Shown: positions 1 through 5,720 of the stretch, piece by piece
Layout of the letters: each line of letters opens with the position of its first letter
Numbering within the stretch: position 1 is the stretch's first letter
Assembly (NCBI GenBank): GCA_910577525.1
Contig: CAJTLI010000050.1
Span: 1 to 13,435 of the forward strand
DNA: 13,435 bases
DNA from: an uncultured Oscillospiraceae bacterium
GTDB lineage: Bacteria; Bacillota; Clostridia; Oscillospirales; Oscillospiraceae
Reading direction: 5' to 3'
Translations under genes and position numbers: made by a program
The notes under the pieces: model-generated
What the model saw: the letters and a program-made list of their open reading frames with translations, nothing else
Database searches by the model: none
What the model was told of the DNA's origin: nothing

Positions 1-53
1 TGCTTGAACAATTTTACCGCCTTATTTTTGTCTAACTTTTTGGGCGCACTTCA
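1..53. mobile_element. Terminus of an IS3-family (IS150-like) insertion sequence
   Basis: Read on the minus strand from base 53 inward, the sequence begins TGAAGTGCGCCC and soon reaches GTTAGACA. This is the TG-ended, CCC- and AGTT-containing layout of IS150-group inverted repeats in the IS3 family. The GC content drops sharply compared with the flanking gene. Only this end lies in the window, so neither the transposase nor the opposite inverted repeat can be seen, and left and right ends cannot be told apart. The element would end 38 bp past the stop codon of the neighbouring minus-strand gene. The call rests on remembered inverted-repeat consensus and has not been searched. Confidence 0.55.
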
Positions 54-91
54 CTGGGGCGGGCGGCGTCGGTTTTCGGCCTCGGACCGGC

Positions 92-808
92 TTACATGCA
101 GCAGTTTTTGGCGTCCTGACAGCCATCTGGCGGGGCGATGGTGTTGGGGGGGAAGAACTCCTCCATGGGGAACTGCACCTGACGGAAGATGGCGCAGGGG
201 TCCTCCTCGCCGCCTCCGGCGGTGCACTCCTTGCTGGGCATGCAGTAGTCGTAGGCGGGGATGAGCAGCTGGCTGTCCCGCTCCAGGCGGATGATGGAGA
301 ACTGGCCCAGGGTGACGTATACCCTCCGGCCCTCGCCCCCCATGTTCAGCTCGCCGGGGAAGCAGCCCGCGATGCCCGCGGGCACCTCGGCCGCGTCGCC
401 GCAGGGGCACGCAGGCGGCTCGCAGGGGTCGGACAGGCGCATGGACAGGATGATGGGGTCCACGGAGTTGACCACCGCCACAGGCAGGTTGGTGCTCATC
501 AGGTTCTGCTCATCCAGGTCGTCCGCCCGGCTGTTGGAGGAAAACACCTTGGCGCTGCCCTCGCTGCCGAACAGGATGGCCCGTTTGTCGAATACCGCCA
601 GGCCGCAGATCGCCACCGGCCGGGCGGCGCCCACGAAGGCGTCGGCGGTCACGCGGTAGAAGTAGCGAACGTCAACGGTGAAGAAGCCCCGGTTGAACCC
701 CACGGGCTCCACGTCGATGTAAGCGTACAGCAGCTCGGCCTGGCCGGCCTTCAGGCTGATGGCCCGGTCGATGACGGCCTGAGAGCTGACGGTGGGGTAG
801 AGCCTCAA
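92..808 (-). CDS. Cysteine-rich hypothetical protein, start uncertain
   Basis: I do not recognise a named family. The roughly 238-residue product has an N-terminal half with alternating hydrophobic segments typical of a beta-rich domain (for example GFFTVDVRYFYRV at about 41-53). Its C-terminal half holds ten of the eleven cysteines, including DPCEPPACPCGD near 127-138 and a CQDAKNCCM tail. There is no signal peptide or membrane helix. Cys-rich, Pro/Gly-rich soluble proteins of this kind in spore-forming clostridia are sometimes coat or exosporium components, but that is only a guess. The frame has no ATG or GTG near its beginning. The only in-frame initiator is TTG at 808, yet the frame stays open for about 12 codons upstream to a TAA, and the best Shine-Dalgarno match (GGGAGG near 836-841) lies in that extension. 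The true N-terminus may be longer, or the gene may carry a small 5' lesion. A putative IS end sits just past the stop. Confidence 0.7.
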   Translation of the reverse strand: MRLYPTVSSQAVIDRAISLKAGQAELLYAYIDVEPVGFNRGFFTVDVRYFYRVTADAFVGAARPVAICGLAVFDKRAILFGSEGSAKVFSSNSRADDLDEQNLMSTNLPVAVVNSVDPIILSMRLSDPCEPPACPCGDAAEVPAGIAGCFPGELNMGGEGRRVYVTLGQFSIIRLERDSQLLIPAYDYCMPSKECTAGGGEEDPCAIFRQVQFPMEEFFPPNTIAPPDGCQDAKNCCM

Positions 809-966
809 ATCCTCTACACAGTCCTTATCGGAAGACCTCCCGCGTTATAGGTTTTCCGGCCCCTAAGGGTTCGCAATCATTAGGAATGTGAGGAAATTTT
901 CTCTGATCTTATAGTTTGATGATAATTTTTATCCTAGTTCTCATTGCGCAATAAGCTCCAAGAAAG

Positions 967-990
967 GTTTTTGTGAATCTGCACAAAAAC
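967..990. promoter_or_regulatory. Operator-like inverted repeat upstream of the PRTase gene
   Basis: Perfect 9-bp arms GTTTTTGTG (967-975) and CACAAAAAC (982-990) are separated by six bases. The repeat ends three bases before the -35 hexamer of the phosphoribosyltransferase gene, a usual place for a regulator site. The TTGTG...CACAA core resembles a Rex box, but the spacer between these halves is two bases too short. The cognate regulator is unknown. Confidence 0.45.
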
Positions 991-993
991 ATC

Positions 994-1022
994 TGGACAT
1001 TTTCCGGAGGATATGGTATATT
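994..1022 (+). promoter_or_regulatory. Sigma-A promoter of the PRTase-like gene
   Basis: TGGACA (994-999), a 17-bp spacer and TATATT (1017-1022), preceded by the TGn of an extended -10 element at 1014-1016. Transcription should start near 1029, giving a 5' UTR of about 40 nt that ends in the AGGAGG ribosome binding site at 1056-1061. Confidence 0.75.
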
Positions 1023-1068
1023 TAAGAGGAATCACTCCCCGCTGCGGAGATGAAAAGGAGGAAAAAAC

Positions 1069-1710
1069 ATGGAACCCAAGTTTTTTAAAATTCCCATCAG
1101 TGTCGGCAGCGTCTCCCTGCGGGTGGCCAAGGGCCACTTCGCCACCAGAAACAGCCACACCAACTACTTTATCGACGTGACCGAGCAGCAGTCCTGTCTC
1201 GGGGAGGCGAAGGCGGTAGCCCGGCAGCTGGCCCAGCGGGACCTGACCCGCAACACCATTGTGGATACGATCCTGTGCCTGGACGGAACCCGCGTCATCG
1301 GCACCTGCCTGGCCAGGGAGCTCACCCAGGGCGGCAACTGCTCGGTCAACACCGGAAGGGAGATCTACCTGCTCCGGGAGAACCTGAGCCGCGACGGAAA
1401 GTTCATCTTCCGGGAGAACGCCCGGTTTATGCTGGATGGAAAAAACGTACTGCTTCTGCTGGCCTCCGTCACAACCGGCGGCACAGTCCGCAAGGGAATG
1501 CGTTGCGTCCAATACTACAAGGGGAACGTAGCGGGGGTCGCCTCCATCTACAGCCATGTGAAGGAAGTAGATGGAATCCCGGTGGTGTCCCTGTTCAATA
1601 CCAACGACCTGCCCGGCTATGCCAGCCACCGCCCCGACGAATGCCCCCTCTGTAAGGCGGGCCAGCCGCTGGACGCCATGATAGACACATACGGCTACGC
1701 CGCGCTGTAG
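1069..1710 (+). CDS. Orotate phosphoribosyltransferase-like protein (atypical PRTase)
   Basis: The 213-residue protein resembles type I phosphoribosyltransferases of the OPRT group, which transfer phosphoribose from PRPP to a base. The diagnostic PRPP loop is at about residues 126-140, reading NVLLLLASVTTGGTVRKG: a hydrophobic beta strand followed by a TTGGT turn. Classical family members have two acidic residues just before this turn; here the pair is Ala-Ser, so catalysis may be altered or lost. A CPLC pair lies near the C-terminus (192-195). The ATG has an AGGAGG seven bases upstream and a good promoter. The gene is transcribed alone, converging on rplL through a shared terminator, with no pyrimidine genes nearby. 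It may be a bona fide OPRT variant or a regulatory or salvage PRTase-fold protein; I would not call it pyrE. Confidence 0.75.
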   Translation: MEPKFFKIPISVGSVSLRVAKGHFATRNSHTNYFIDVTEQQSCLGEAKAVARQLAQRDLTRNTIVDTILCLDGTRVIGTCLARELTQGGNCSVNTGREIYLLRENLSRDGKFIFRENARFMLDGKNVLLLLASVTTGGTVRKGMRCVQYYKGNVAGVASIYSHVKEVDGIPVVSLFNTNDLPGYASHRPDECPLCKAGQPLDAMIDTYGYAAL

Positions 1711-1741
1711 CCGCCGGCCAAGTTGGAAACCCCCCGCCGGC

Positions 1742-1765
1742 GCGCCGCCGCTTTTCAGGCGGCGC
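1742..1765 (+). other. GC-rich hairpin after the PRTase stop codon
   Basis: The arms GCGCCGCC (1742-1749) and GGCGGCGC (1758-1765) form an eight-bp stem. No T tract follows. It may protect the mRNA 3' end or assist the true terminator 30 bp downstream. Confidence 0.4.
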
Positions 1766-1795
1766 CTGAAGCCAATCAAAATAAGCCGCATGACG

Positions 1796-1835
1796 CCAAA
1801 AAGGGCCCAGGAACTAAATCCTGGGCCCTTTTTGG
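1796..1835. terminator. Bidirectional intrinsic terminator between PRTase gene and rplL
   Basis: A 17-bp perfect stem, CCAAAAAGGGCCCAGGA (1796-1812) with its exact complement at 1819-1835, encloses a six-base loop. A run of A on the left and of T on the right lets it stop transcripts in both directions, which suits two convergent genes (1069-1710 plus, rplL minus). Confidence 0.93.
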
Positions 1836-1894
1836 TCGTTATTCGAAATAAAGCATGTTCGCGCTAGGAAACGCGGGCACAAAGCAGAAGCAAA

Positions 1895-2269
1895 TTACTT
1901 CAGCTCCACCTTGCCGCCAGCCTCCTCGATCTTCTTCTTCAGCTCCTCGGCCTCGTCCTTGCCGATGGCTTCCTTCAGGGTCTTGGGCGTGCCCTCGACG
2001 GCGGCCTTGGCCTCGGCCAGGCCCAGACCGGTGATCTCGCGGACGACCTTGATGACCTTGATCTTGGAAGCGGCATCAAAGCCGGTCAGGACCACGTCAA
2101 ACTCGGTCTTCTCCTCCACAGCGGCGGCGGCGGGGCCGGCGGCGGGGGCGGCCATAGCGGCGGCGGACACGCCGAACTCTTCCTCCAGAGCCTTGACCAG
2201 ATCGTTCAGCTCCAGAACAGTGAGGGCCTTGACTTCTTCCACCAGAGCGGTGACTTTCTCGCTAGCCAT
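1895..2269 (-). CDS. rplL: 50S ribosomal protein L7/L12
   Basis: The 124-residue protein is the multi-copy ribosomal stalk protein that recruits translation GTPases. It shows the expected order: an N-terminal dimerisation domain (about 1-33, ALVEEVKALTVLELNDLVKA), an Ala-rich flexible hinge (about 35-55) and a C-terminal globular domain with the KIKVIKVVREITGLGLAEAK factor-binding helix and a KVELK end. The ATG at 2269 is preferred because an AGGAGG lies nine bases upstream (2284-2279). An in-frame ATG eight codons earlier would include the ribosome binding site in the coding region. It follows rplJ by 67 bp and is co-transcribed with it, ending at the shared terminator at 1796-1835. rpoB does not follow, unlike the common bacterial arrangement. 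Confidence 0.97.
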   Translation of the reverse strand: MASEKVTALVEEVKALTVLELNDLVKALEEEFGVSAAAMAAPAAGPAAAAVEEKTEFDVVLTGFDAASKIKVIKVVREITGLGLAEAKAAVEGTPKTLKEAIGKDEAEELKKKIEEAGGKVELK

Positions 2270-2336
2270 GATGATATTCCTCCTGATTTTCAAGTGTGTG
2301 TTAAAATATGTTGCGTCCCCTGAGGGACAGCCGCCG

Positions 2337-2879
2337 TTATTCGGCGGCGGGGGCCTCCCCGGCCGGAGCCTCAGCGGCGGGCTCGCCGTTTTTCTCGGCG
2401 ATGGCCTTGATAACGATGGCCAGGCTGGTAATCGGGGCCAGCATCATGCCGAGCACCTGACCCAGCAGCGCGTCCTTGGAGGGCAGCTCGGCCAGGGCGA
2501 ACACATCGTCCAAGGGAAGCACCTTGCCGTCCATAAAGCCGGCCTTGATGTTGAAGCGGTCGCCCATCTGCTTGGCGTACTTGTTGACGATGCGCATGGG
2601 GGCGATGGGATCGTCCTTGGAGACGGCCATGGAAGTGGTGCCGCTGAGCACCTCGTCCAGCTCGCCCAGCTCCACGTCGTCCAGAGCGCGGCGCAGCAGG
2701 GTGTTCTTCACCACGGCGTACTCCACGCCATTCTCGCGCAGCTCGTGGCGCAGGGCGGTGTCCTCAGACACGGTGATGCCCTTGTAGTCCACCAGAACGC
2801 CGGAGCTGGCGGCCTTGAGGGTGTCCACCAAACCGGCCACCACGGCCTGCTTCTCACTGAGAACCTTTGCGTTAGGCAT
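2337..2879 (-). CDS. rplJ: 50S ribosomal protein L10
   Basis: This 180-residue protein anchors the L7/L12 stalk on 23S rRNA and, as the L10(L12)4 complex, represses its own operon by binding the mRNA leader. The sequence shows the L10 signature region VLVDYKGITVSEDTALRHEL near 28-47, the NTLLRRAL element and the C-terminal helix that carries L12 dimers (about 138-165). It ends in a short Ala/Glu/Pro-rich tail, giving a length slightly above the usual 165-175. The ATG is preceded by GGAGGT. The gene is first in an rplJ-rplL unit with its own consensus promoter and leader attenuator. In many bacteria these genes sit between rplA and rpoB; here neither flank carries those partners. Confidence 0.97.
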   Translation of the reverse strand: MPNAKVLSEKQAVVAGLVDTLKAASSGVLVDYKGITVSEDTALRHELRENGVEYAVVKNTLLRRALDDVELGELDEVLSGTTSMAVSKDDPIAPMRIVNKYAKQMGDRFNIKAGFMDGKVLPLDDVFALAELPSKDALLGQVLGMMLAPITSLAIVIKAIAEKNGEPAAEAPAGEAPAAE

Positions 2880-2889
2880 TGTTGGAATT

Positions 2890-3026
2890 CACCTCCGAAA
2901 TGGTTGGTAGGCGGCAGTTCCAAAAGAAAAAGCCGCTTTCGTGTCCACACGAAAACAGCGCAATCATAGCATATCGGCTGCATTCTCGGCAGGACTTACC
3001 TTGCGCGCCTGCTGTCTTTGAACACT
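2890..3026 (-). promoter_or_regulatory. L10 leader (ribosomal protein autoregulatory mRNA leader)
   Basis: The transcript between the promoter and rplJ carries the conserved firmicute L10-leader motif: AGACAGCAGG, an internal loop, and CCTGCCGAGA. The GCAGG/CCTGC stem maps to 3008-3012 and 2989-2993. Further downstream is an intrinsic terminator hairpin. In known members, L10-L12 binding to the upper part favours termination or blocks translation when stalk proteins are in excess. Boundaries are estimated from the promoter and the ribosome binding site. Confidence 0.85.
2921..2959 (-). terminator. Attenuator hairpin in the L10 leader
   Basis: On the minus strand, TTTCGTGT and ACACGAAA pair around two bases. 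The stem extends outward through GCTG/GCGGC with G-U pairs to span 2959-2932. It is followed directly by TTTTTCTTTT (plus 2931-2922). It lies about 40 bases before the rplJ ribosome binding site, so read-through versus termination would set rplJL expression. Confidence 0.8.
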
Positions 3027-3032
3027 TGGAAT

Positions 3033-3061
3033 ATTATACGCCCTGCCCAGGCGCTTGTCAA
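3033..3061 (-). promoter_or_regulatory. Perfect-consensus sigma-A promoter of rplJL
   Basis: On the minus strand, TTGACA (3061-3056), exactly 17 bp, and TATAAT (3038-3033): a full match to the vegetative consensus, as expected for a ribosomal protein operon. The start point should be near 3026, giving a leader of about 145 nt. Confidence 0.93.
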
Positions 3062-3124
3062 GAGAAACCGGAAATAAATTTTAATTTGTCAACTTGTACT
3101 CCAGGTTGACCGCGTTTTAAGCCC

Positions 3125-3961
3125 TCAGCGGTGCCGCCGCCGGTATTCGTTGGGGCTGATTCCCTCCAGCCGCCGGAAGCTCTGGGAAAAATAGCTCAGG
3201 GAGGAGAAACCCAGAATCTGGGCAATCTGAGACAGGGAGTGGTCGGTTTCCGCCAGCAGAAACCGGCTCTCCTGAATGCGCCGGGAGATGAGGTAGCTGA
3301 TGGGGGAGGTGTTGAATTCCCGGCGGAAGGAGTGGGAGAGATAGTATTTGTTGATGTGGGCCAGCTCCGCCAGCTGGTCCAGGGTCAGGTTTTCCTTGAA
3401 GTGGTTGTCGATATAGCGGCGGACCAGGCTGCACTCCCGGCTGGACCCCGCGCCGGCGGGAGCGGCGGACAGGGCGAAATCGTCCCGGCGGGTCAGCCGC
3501 AGCAAAATCACCTCCAGCAGCCGCTGGCAGATCTCGTCGCACCCCGCTCTGGGTTCCCGGCTCTCCTGAATGAGGATGCGCAGGCATCCGGACAGGGCGC
3601 TCTCCACCGCCTGACTCAGCAGGGTGTAGCCTCCGGTTCCGGCGATGGTTTCCAGCCCCTCCACCCCCAGTACCACGTACTCCATGGGGCTTCCGTTCTG
3701 GCTGGTCTCGGTGTGAGGCACCCCGGCGTTGACCGCCACCATGTCGTGGACGCCCACGGGAAAACGCTCCTCCCGGATGAGAAAGTCCCCCCGGCCACCG
3801 GTGATGAAAAACAGCTCCGCGCAGGTGTGGGAGTGGAGCTGAGAGGTCCACTCCTGACTGTAATGGGTGTAGGACACATAGCGCAGCCGGGACCGGCCGC
3901 GCTCCGTGCCTCGGTCCGAGGCACGATCCGCCTCTGCCAGGATATATTGGTGCGTGCTCAC
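3125..3961 (-). CDS. AraC/XylS-family transcriptional regulator
   Basis: The 278-residue protein has an N-terminal cupin-type sensor region (about 40-105, with LHSHTCAELFFI at 42-53 and a PHTE segment near 82-85) and a C-terminal pair of helix-turn-helix motifs. The first is about 193-214 (LTLDQLAELAHINKYYLSHSF) and the second about 242-264 (SLSQIAQILGFSSLSYFSQS); the region ends with the family's GISPNEYRRRH. A linker of about 70 residues joins the domains. The GTG start at 3961 is chosen because GGGGAGG lies seven to eight bases upstream and the homologous region begins just after. The frame stays open for 53 more codons but without a comparable ribosome site. It is divergent from the sugar-transport operon and is its probable local activator, with the imported saccharide or a catabolite as the likely ligand. 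Confidence 0.92.
   Translation of the reverse strand: MSTHQYILAEADRASDRGTERGRSRLRYVSYTHYSQEWTSQLHSHTCAELFFITGGRGDFLIREERFPVGVHDMVAVNAGVPHTETSQNGSPMEYVVLGVEGLETIAGTGGYTLLSQAVESALSGCLRILIQESREPRAGCDEICQRLLEVILLRLTRRDDFALSAAPAGAGSSRECSLVRRYIDNHFKENLTLDQLAELAHINKYYLSHSFRREFNTSPISYLISRRIQESRFLLAETDHSLSQIAQILGFSSLSYFSQSFRRLEGISPNEYRRRHR
3905..3925. repeat. 21-bp palindrome inside the araC-type coding region
   Basis: The arms CGTGCCTCGG (3905-3914) and CCGAGGCACG (3916-3925) are perfect complements around a single central base. They fall within codons 13-19 of the regulator, about 90 bp downstream of its predicted transcription start. The symmetry could be an autoregulatory operator or chance codon symmetry. 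Confidence 0.4.
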
Positions 3962-4019
3962 GGCGATTCCTCCCCTGGGGCGCAATGTTCGTAAAAAGCT
4001 TTCAGACCTGCCAAATTTT

Positions 4020-4048
4020 ATTATAACTTCTTTTTCAGGATTGTGCAA
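4020..4048 (-). promoter_or_regulatory. Sigma-A promoter of the AraC-family gene
   Basis: On the minus strand, TTGCAC (4048-4043), a 17-bp spacer and TATAAT (4025-4020). The start point near 4013 gives a roughly 50-nt UTR containing the GGGGAGG ribosome binding site. Confidence 0.8.
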
Positions 4049-4105
4049 CTCTCCAACCAAAATTTTGCAAAGAAGGATGAGAAAGGGTGGGAACCACCTG
4101 GAGAG

Positions 4106-4145
4106 CGAAAACGATTCCACCGAAAATTATAAATTTCGCCGAAAA
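4106..4145. promoter_or_regulatory. CGAAAA repeats and AT-rich near-palindrome (candidate AraC-type operator)
   Basis: CGAAAA occurs at 4106, 4121 and 4140, at spacings of 15 and 19 bp. The middle copy starts an 18-bp near-palindrome (4121-4138) with outer arms CGAAA and TTTCG. AraC-family proteins usually bind tandem half-sites on one DNA face or symmetric pairs. This cluster lies between the araC promoter and the transport operon, so it is the best candidate for the regulator's site. The assignment is inference. Confidence 0.45.
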
Positions 4146-4170
4146 AAGGGTTAGACAGCATTCCATCATG

Positions 4171-4198
4171 TTGCAAACTGCAAAAAAGACAATATCTA
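4171..4198 (+). promoter_or_regulatory. Weak candidate promoter of the transport operon
   Basis: TTGCAA (4171-4176), 16 bp, then TATCTA (4193-4198). An alternative is TTGTCA at 4222-4227 with TAACCT 17 bp further. Neither has a good -10, consistent with a promoter that needs an activator. The exact start cannot be fixed by eye. Confidence 0.3.
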
Positions 4199-4234
4199 TA
4201 AAAACTGAAGCAACAATCGGATTGTCAGCGGGTC

Positions 4235-4248
4235 TGAAAGCGTTTAAC
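4235..4248 (+). promoter_or_regulatory. cre-like site (CcpA catabolite control)
   Basis: TGAAAGCGTTTAAC matches twelve of fourteen positions of the firmicute cre consensus TGWAANCGNTNWCA, deviating only at the last two. It lies 71 bp before the binding-protein start, at or just after the likely promoter, where CcpA binding would repress during growth on preferred sugars. Confidence 0.5.
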
Positions 4249-4263
4249 CTAATAACTGTAGAG

Positions 4264-4283
4264 GGCGGGAAGCGATTTCCGCC
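4264..4283 (+). other. 5' UTR hairpin with GNRA tetraloop before the binding-protein gene
   Basis: The arms GGCGGGAA and TTTCCGCC (one G-U pair) enclose the tetraloop GCGA, ending 23 bases before the GGAGG ribosome binding site. It may stabilise the abundant binding-protein mRNA. The centre also resembles a poorer cre site. Confidence 0.45.
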
Positions 4284-4318
4284 GAATACGATACATATTT
4301 GGAAACGGAGGAACTGAA

Positions 4319-5623
4319 ATGAAAAAGATTCTGAGCGTTCTCCTGGCGGCCGTTATGGCGCTGACCCTGCTGGCTGGCTGTTCCAACCAGACCGGCGGCG
4401 AAACCAGCAAGGCCCCCGAGAACAGCACCCCCGCCGGCACCGAGCAGTCTGATGCCCCCCAGGGCGGCGACAAAAAGTATGACGGTGTGGAGCTGACCAT
4501 GTGGTCCATGTGGTCCAGCGGCGAGCCCCAGGCCAACGTCATCACCGAGGCCGCCGCGGCCTTCGAGGCCGAGACCGGCGCCAAGGTGAACATCGAGTTC
4601 AAGGGCCGCGACGTGAACAAAGTGCTCACCGCCTCCCTGGAGGCCAAGGAGAACATCGACATCATTGAGGACGATTACCAGCGCATCGCCAACACCTATC
4701 CCAACATCCTGGACCTCACCGACATGGCTAATGCCGTCAACTACGACAGCTTCAGCTACGCCTGCCTGAACAATCAGGTTATCGAGTGGGTGGGCCACCT
4801 CAACTCTATTGTGGAGCAGCCCCAGATCGGCGGCATCTTCTACGACAAGGCCGCCTTTGAGAAGGCCGGCGTGACCAGCGTGCCCGCCACCTGGGCCGAG
4901 TTCCTGGACGCCTGCCAGAAGATCAAGGACTCCGGCGTGGGCCCCATCGCCCAGGACTCCGCCTACTGCGACTTCGCCTTCTACCATCAGCTGACCCGCC
5001 ATCTGGGTGAGGAGAAGATCACCGAGCTGGATACCAACGGCGGCTGGAGCGGAACCGCCGCCGAGCAGGCCGCTCAGGACATCATCGACCTGATCAACAA
5101 GGGCTACTTCGTGGACGGCGCTCCCGATGAGTTCCCCGCCAGCGAAAACAAGATCGGCTTCGGCCTGGCCTCCATGGTGGTGTGCGCCAACTACGTCACC
5201 GCCGAGGTGGACAACAACACCGAGACCCAGGTGGATTGGGGCTTCTTCAACTATCCCGCCGTGGACGGCGGCGCGGACAACGCTTCCGTGTACGGCGGCG
5301 CCAACTCTCTGGCCGTCACTAGCTACAGCGAGAACGCCCAGGCCGCCTTTGACTTCATCATCTTCCTGACTACCGGCGAGTGGGACCAGAAGATGGCCAC
5401 CGACGCCAAGCAGATCCCCGCCGACACCCGCAACAAGGCGTATCCCAGCCTGGAGGGCTCCGTGGAGGCTCTGCTGGCCGCCGAGAAGCCCATGACCTGG
5501 TGCGCCGGCTTCCACGCCAACGCCGACCTGAAGGACTCCATCAAGTCCCTGTGCATCGAGCTCTTCGAGGGCAAGTACGCCACCGGCGCGGACTTCTGCA
5601 AGGCTCTGGACGCCCTGTATTAA
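4319..5623 (+). CDS. Sugar ABC transporter solute-binding lipoprotein (family 1)
   Basis: This 434-residue extracytoplasmic lipoprotein would capture an oligosaccharide for the two permeases downstream. It has a type II signal peptide (MKKILSVLLAAVMALTLLAGC) with lipobox LAGC and the acylated Cys at 21. A Ser/Thr/Pro/Gly-rich tether follows to about residue 53, then a family-1 (MalE-like) fold starting LTMWSMWSSGE and containing the typical IGGIFYDKAAFEKAGV hinge strand. GGAGG lies seven bases before the ATG. Coupling to a GH112 phosphorylase suggests galacto-N-biose, lacto-N-biose or a decorated form as ligand; the sequence alone does not prove this. Codons are strongly biased to C and G endings, consistent with high expression. 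A strong hairpin after the stop should leave this mRNA more abundant than the permease mRNAs. Confidence 0.93.
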   Translation: MKKILSVLLAAVMALTLLAGCSNQTGGETSKAPENSTPAGTEQSDAPQGGDKKYDGVELTMWSMWSSGEPQANVITEAAAAFEAETGAKVNIEFKGRDVNKVLTASLEAKENIDIIEDDYQRIANTYPNILDLTDMANAVNYDSFSYACLNNQVIEWVGHLNSIVEQPQIGGIFYDKAAFEKAGVTSVPATWAEFLDACQKIKDSGVGPIAQDSAYCDFAFYHQLTRHLGEEKITELDTNGGWSGTAAEQAAQDIIDLINKGYFVDGAPDEFPASENKIGFGLASMVVCANYVTAEVDNNTETQVDWGFFNYPAVDGGADNASVYGGANSLAVTSYSENAQAAFDFIIFLTTGEWDQKMATDAKQIPADTRNKAYPSLEGSVEALLAAEKPMTWCAGFHANADLKDSIKSLCIELFEGKYATGADFCKALDALY

Positions 5624-5654
5624 TTGACAGCTCCATAGCGCAATCCGTCGTGTT

Positions 5655-5690
5655 GGCAGGCGGCGCCCCCCAGCGCCGCCTGCCTTTTGT
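5655..5690 (+). terminator. Intercistronic terminator-like hairpin after the binding-protein gene
   Basis: GGCAGGCGGCGC (5655-5666) pairs perfectly with 5673-5684 around six bases and is followed by TTTTGT. In the 97-bp gap before the permease it would act as a partial terminator or 3' stabiliser, the usual way to make binding protein in excess over membrane subunits. Confidence 0.75.
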
Positions 5691-5720
5691 ACTCAAAAAC
5701 AGGAAGGAGAGAGCGAAGTC

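Noticed and set aside
971..986. Rex redox-repressor box
   Set aside because: The halves TTGTG and CACAA match, but the spacer is six bases instead of the eight in the Rex consensus.
3962..4120. 53-codon N-terminal extension of the AraC-type regulator
   Set aside because: It would run through the regulator's own -10/-35 promoter, and the GTG at 3961 has a proper ribosome binding site.
4244..5515. 423-codon open frame antisense to the binding-protein gene
   Set aside because: It is rich in Gly, Val, Leu, His and Ala with no family pattern and no ribosome site. It arises from the GC-biased third codon positions of the real plus-strand gene.
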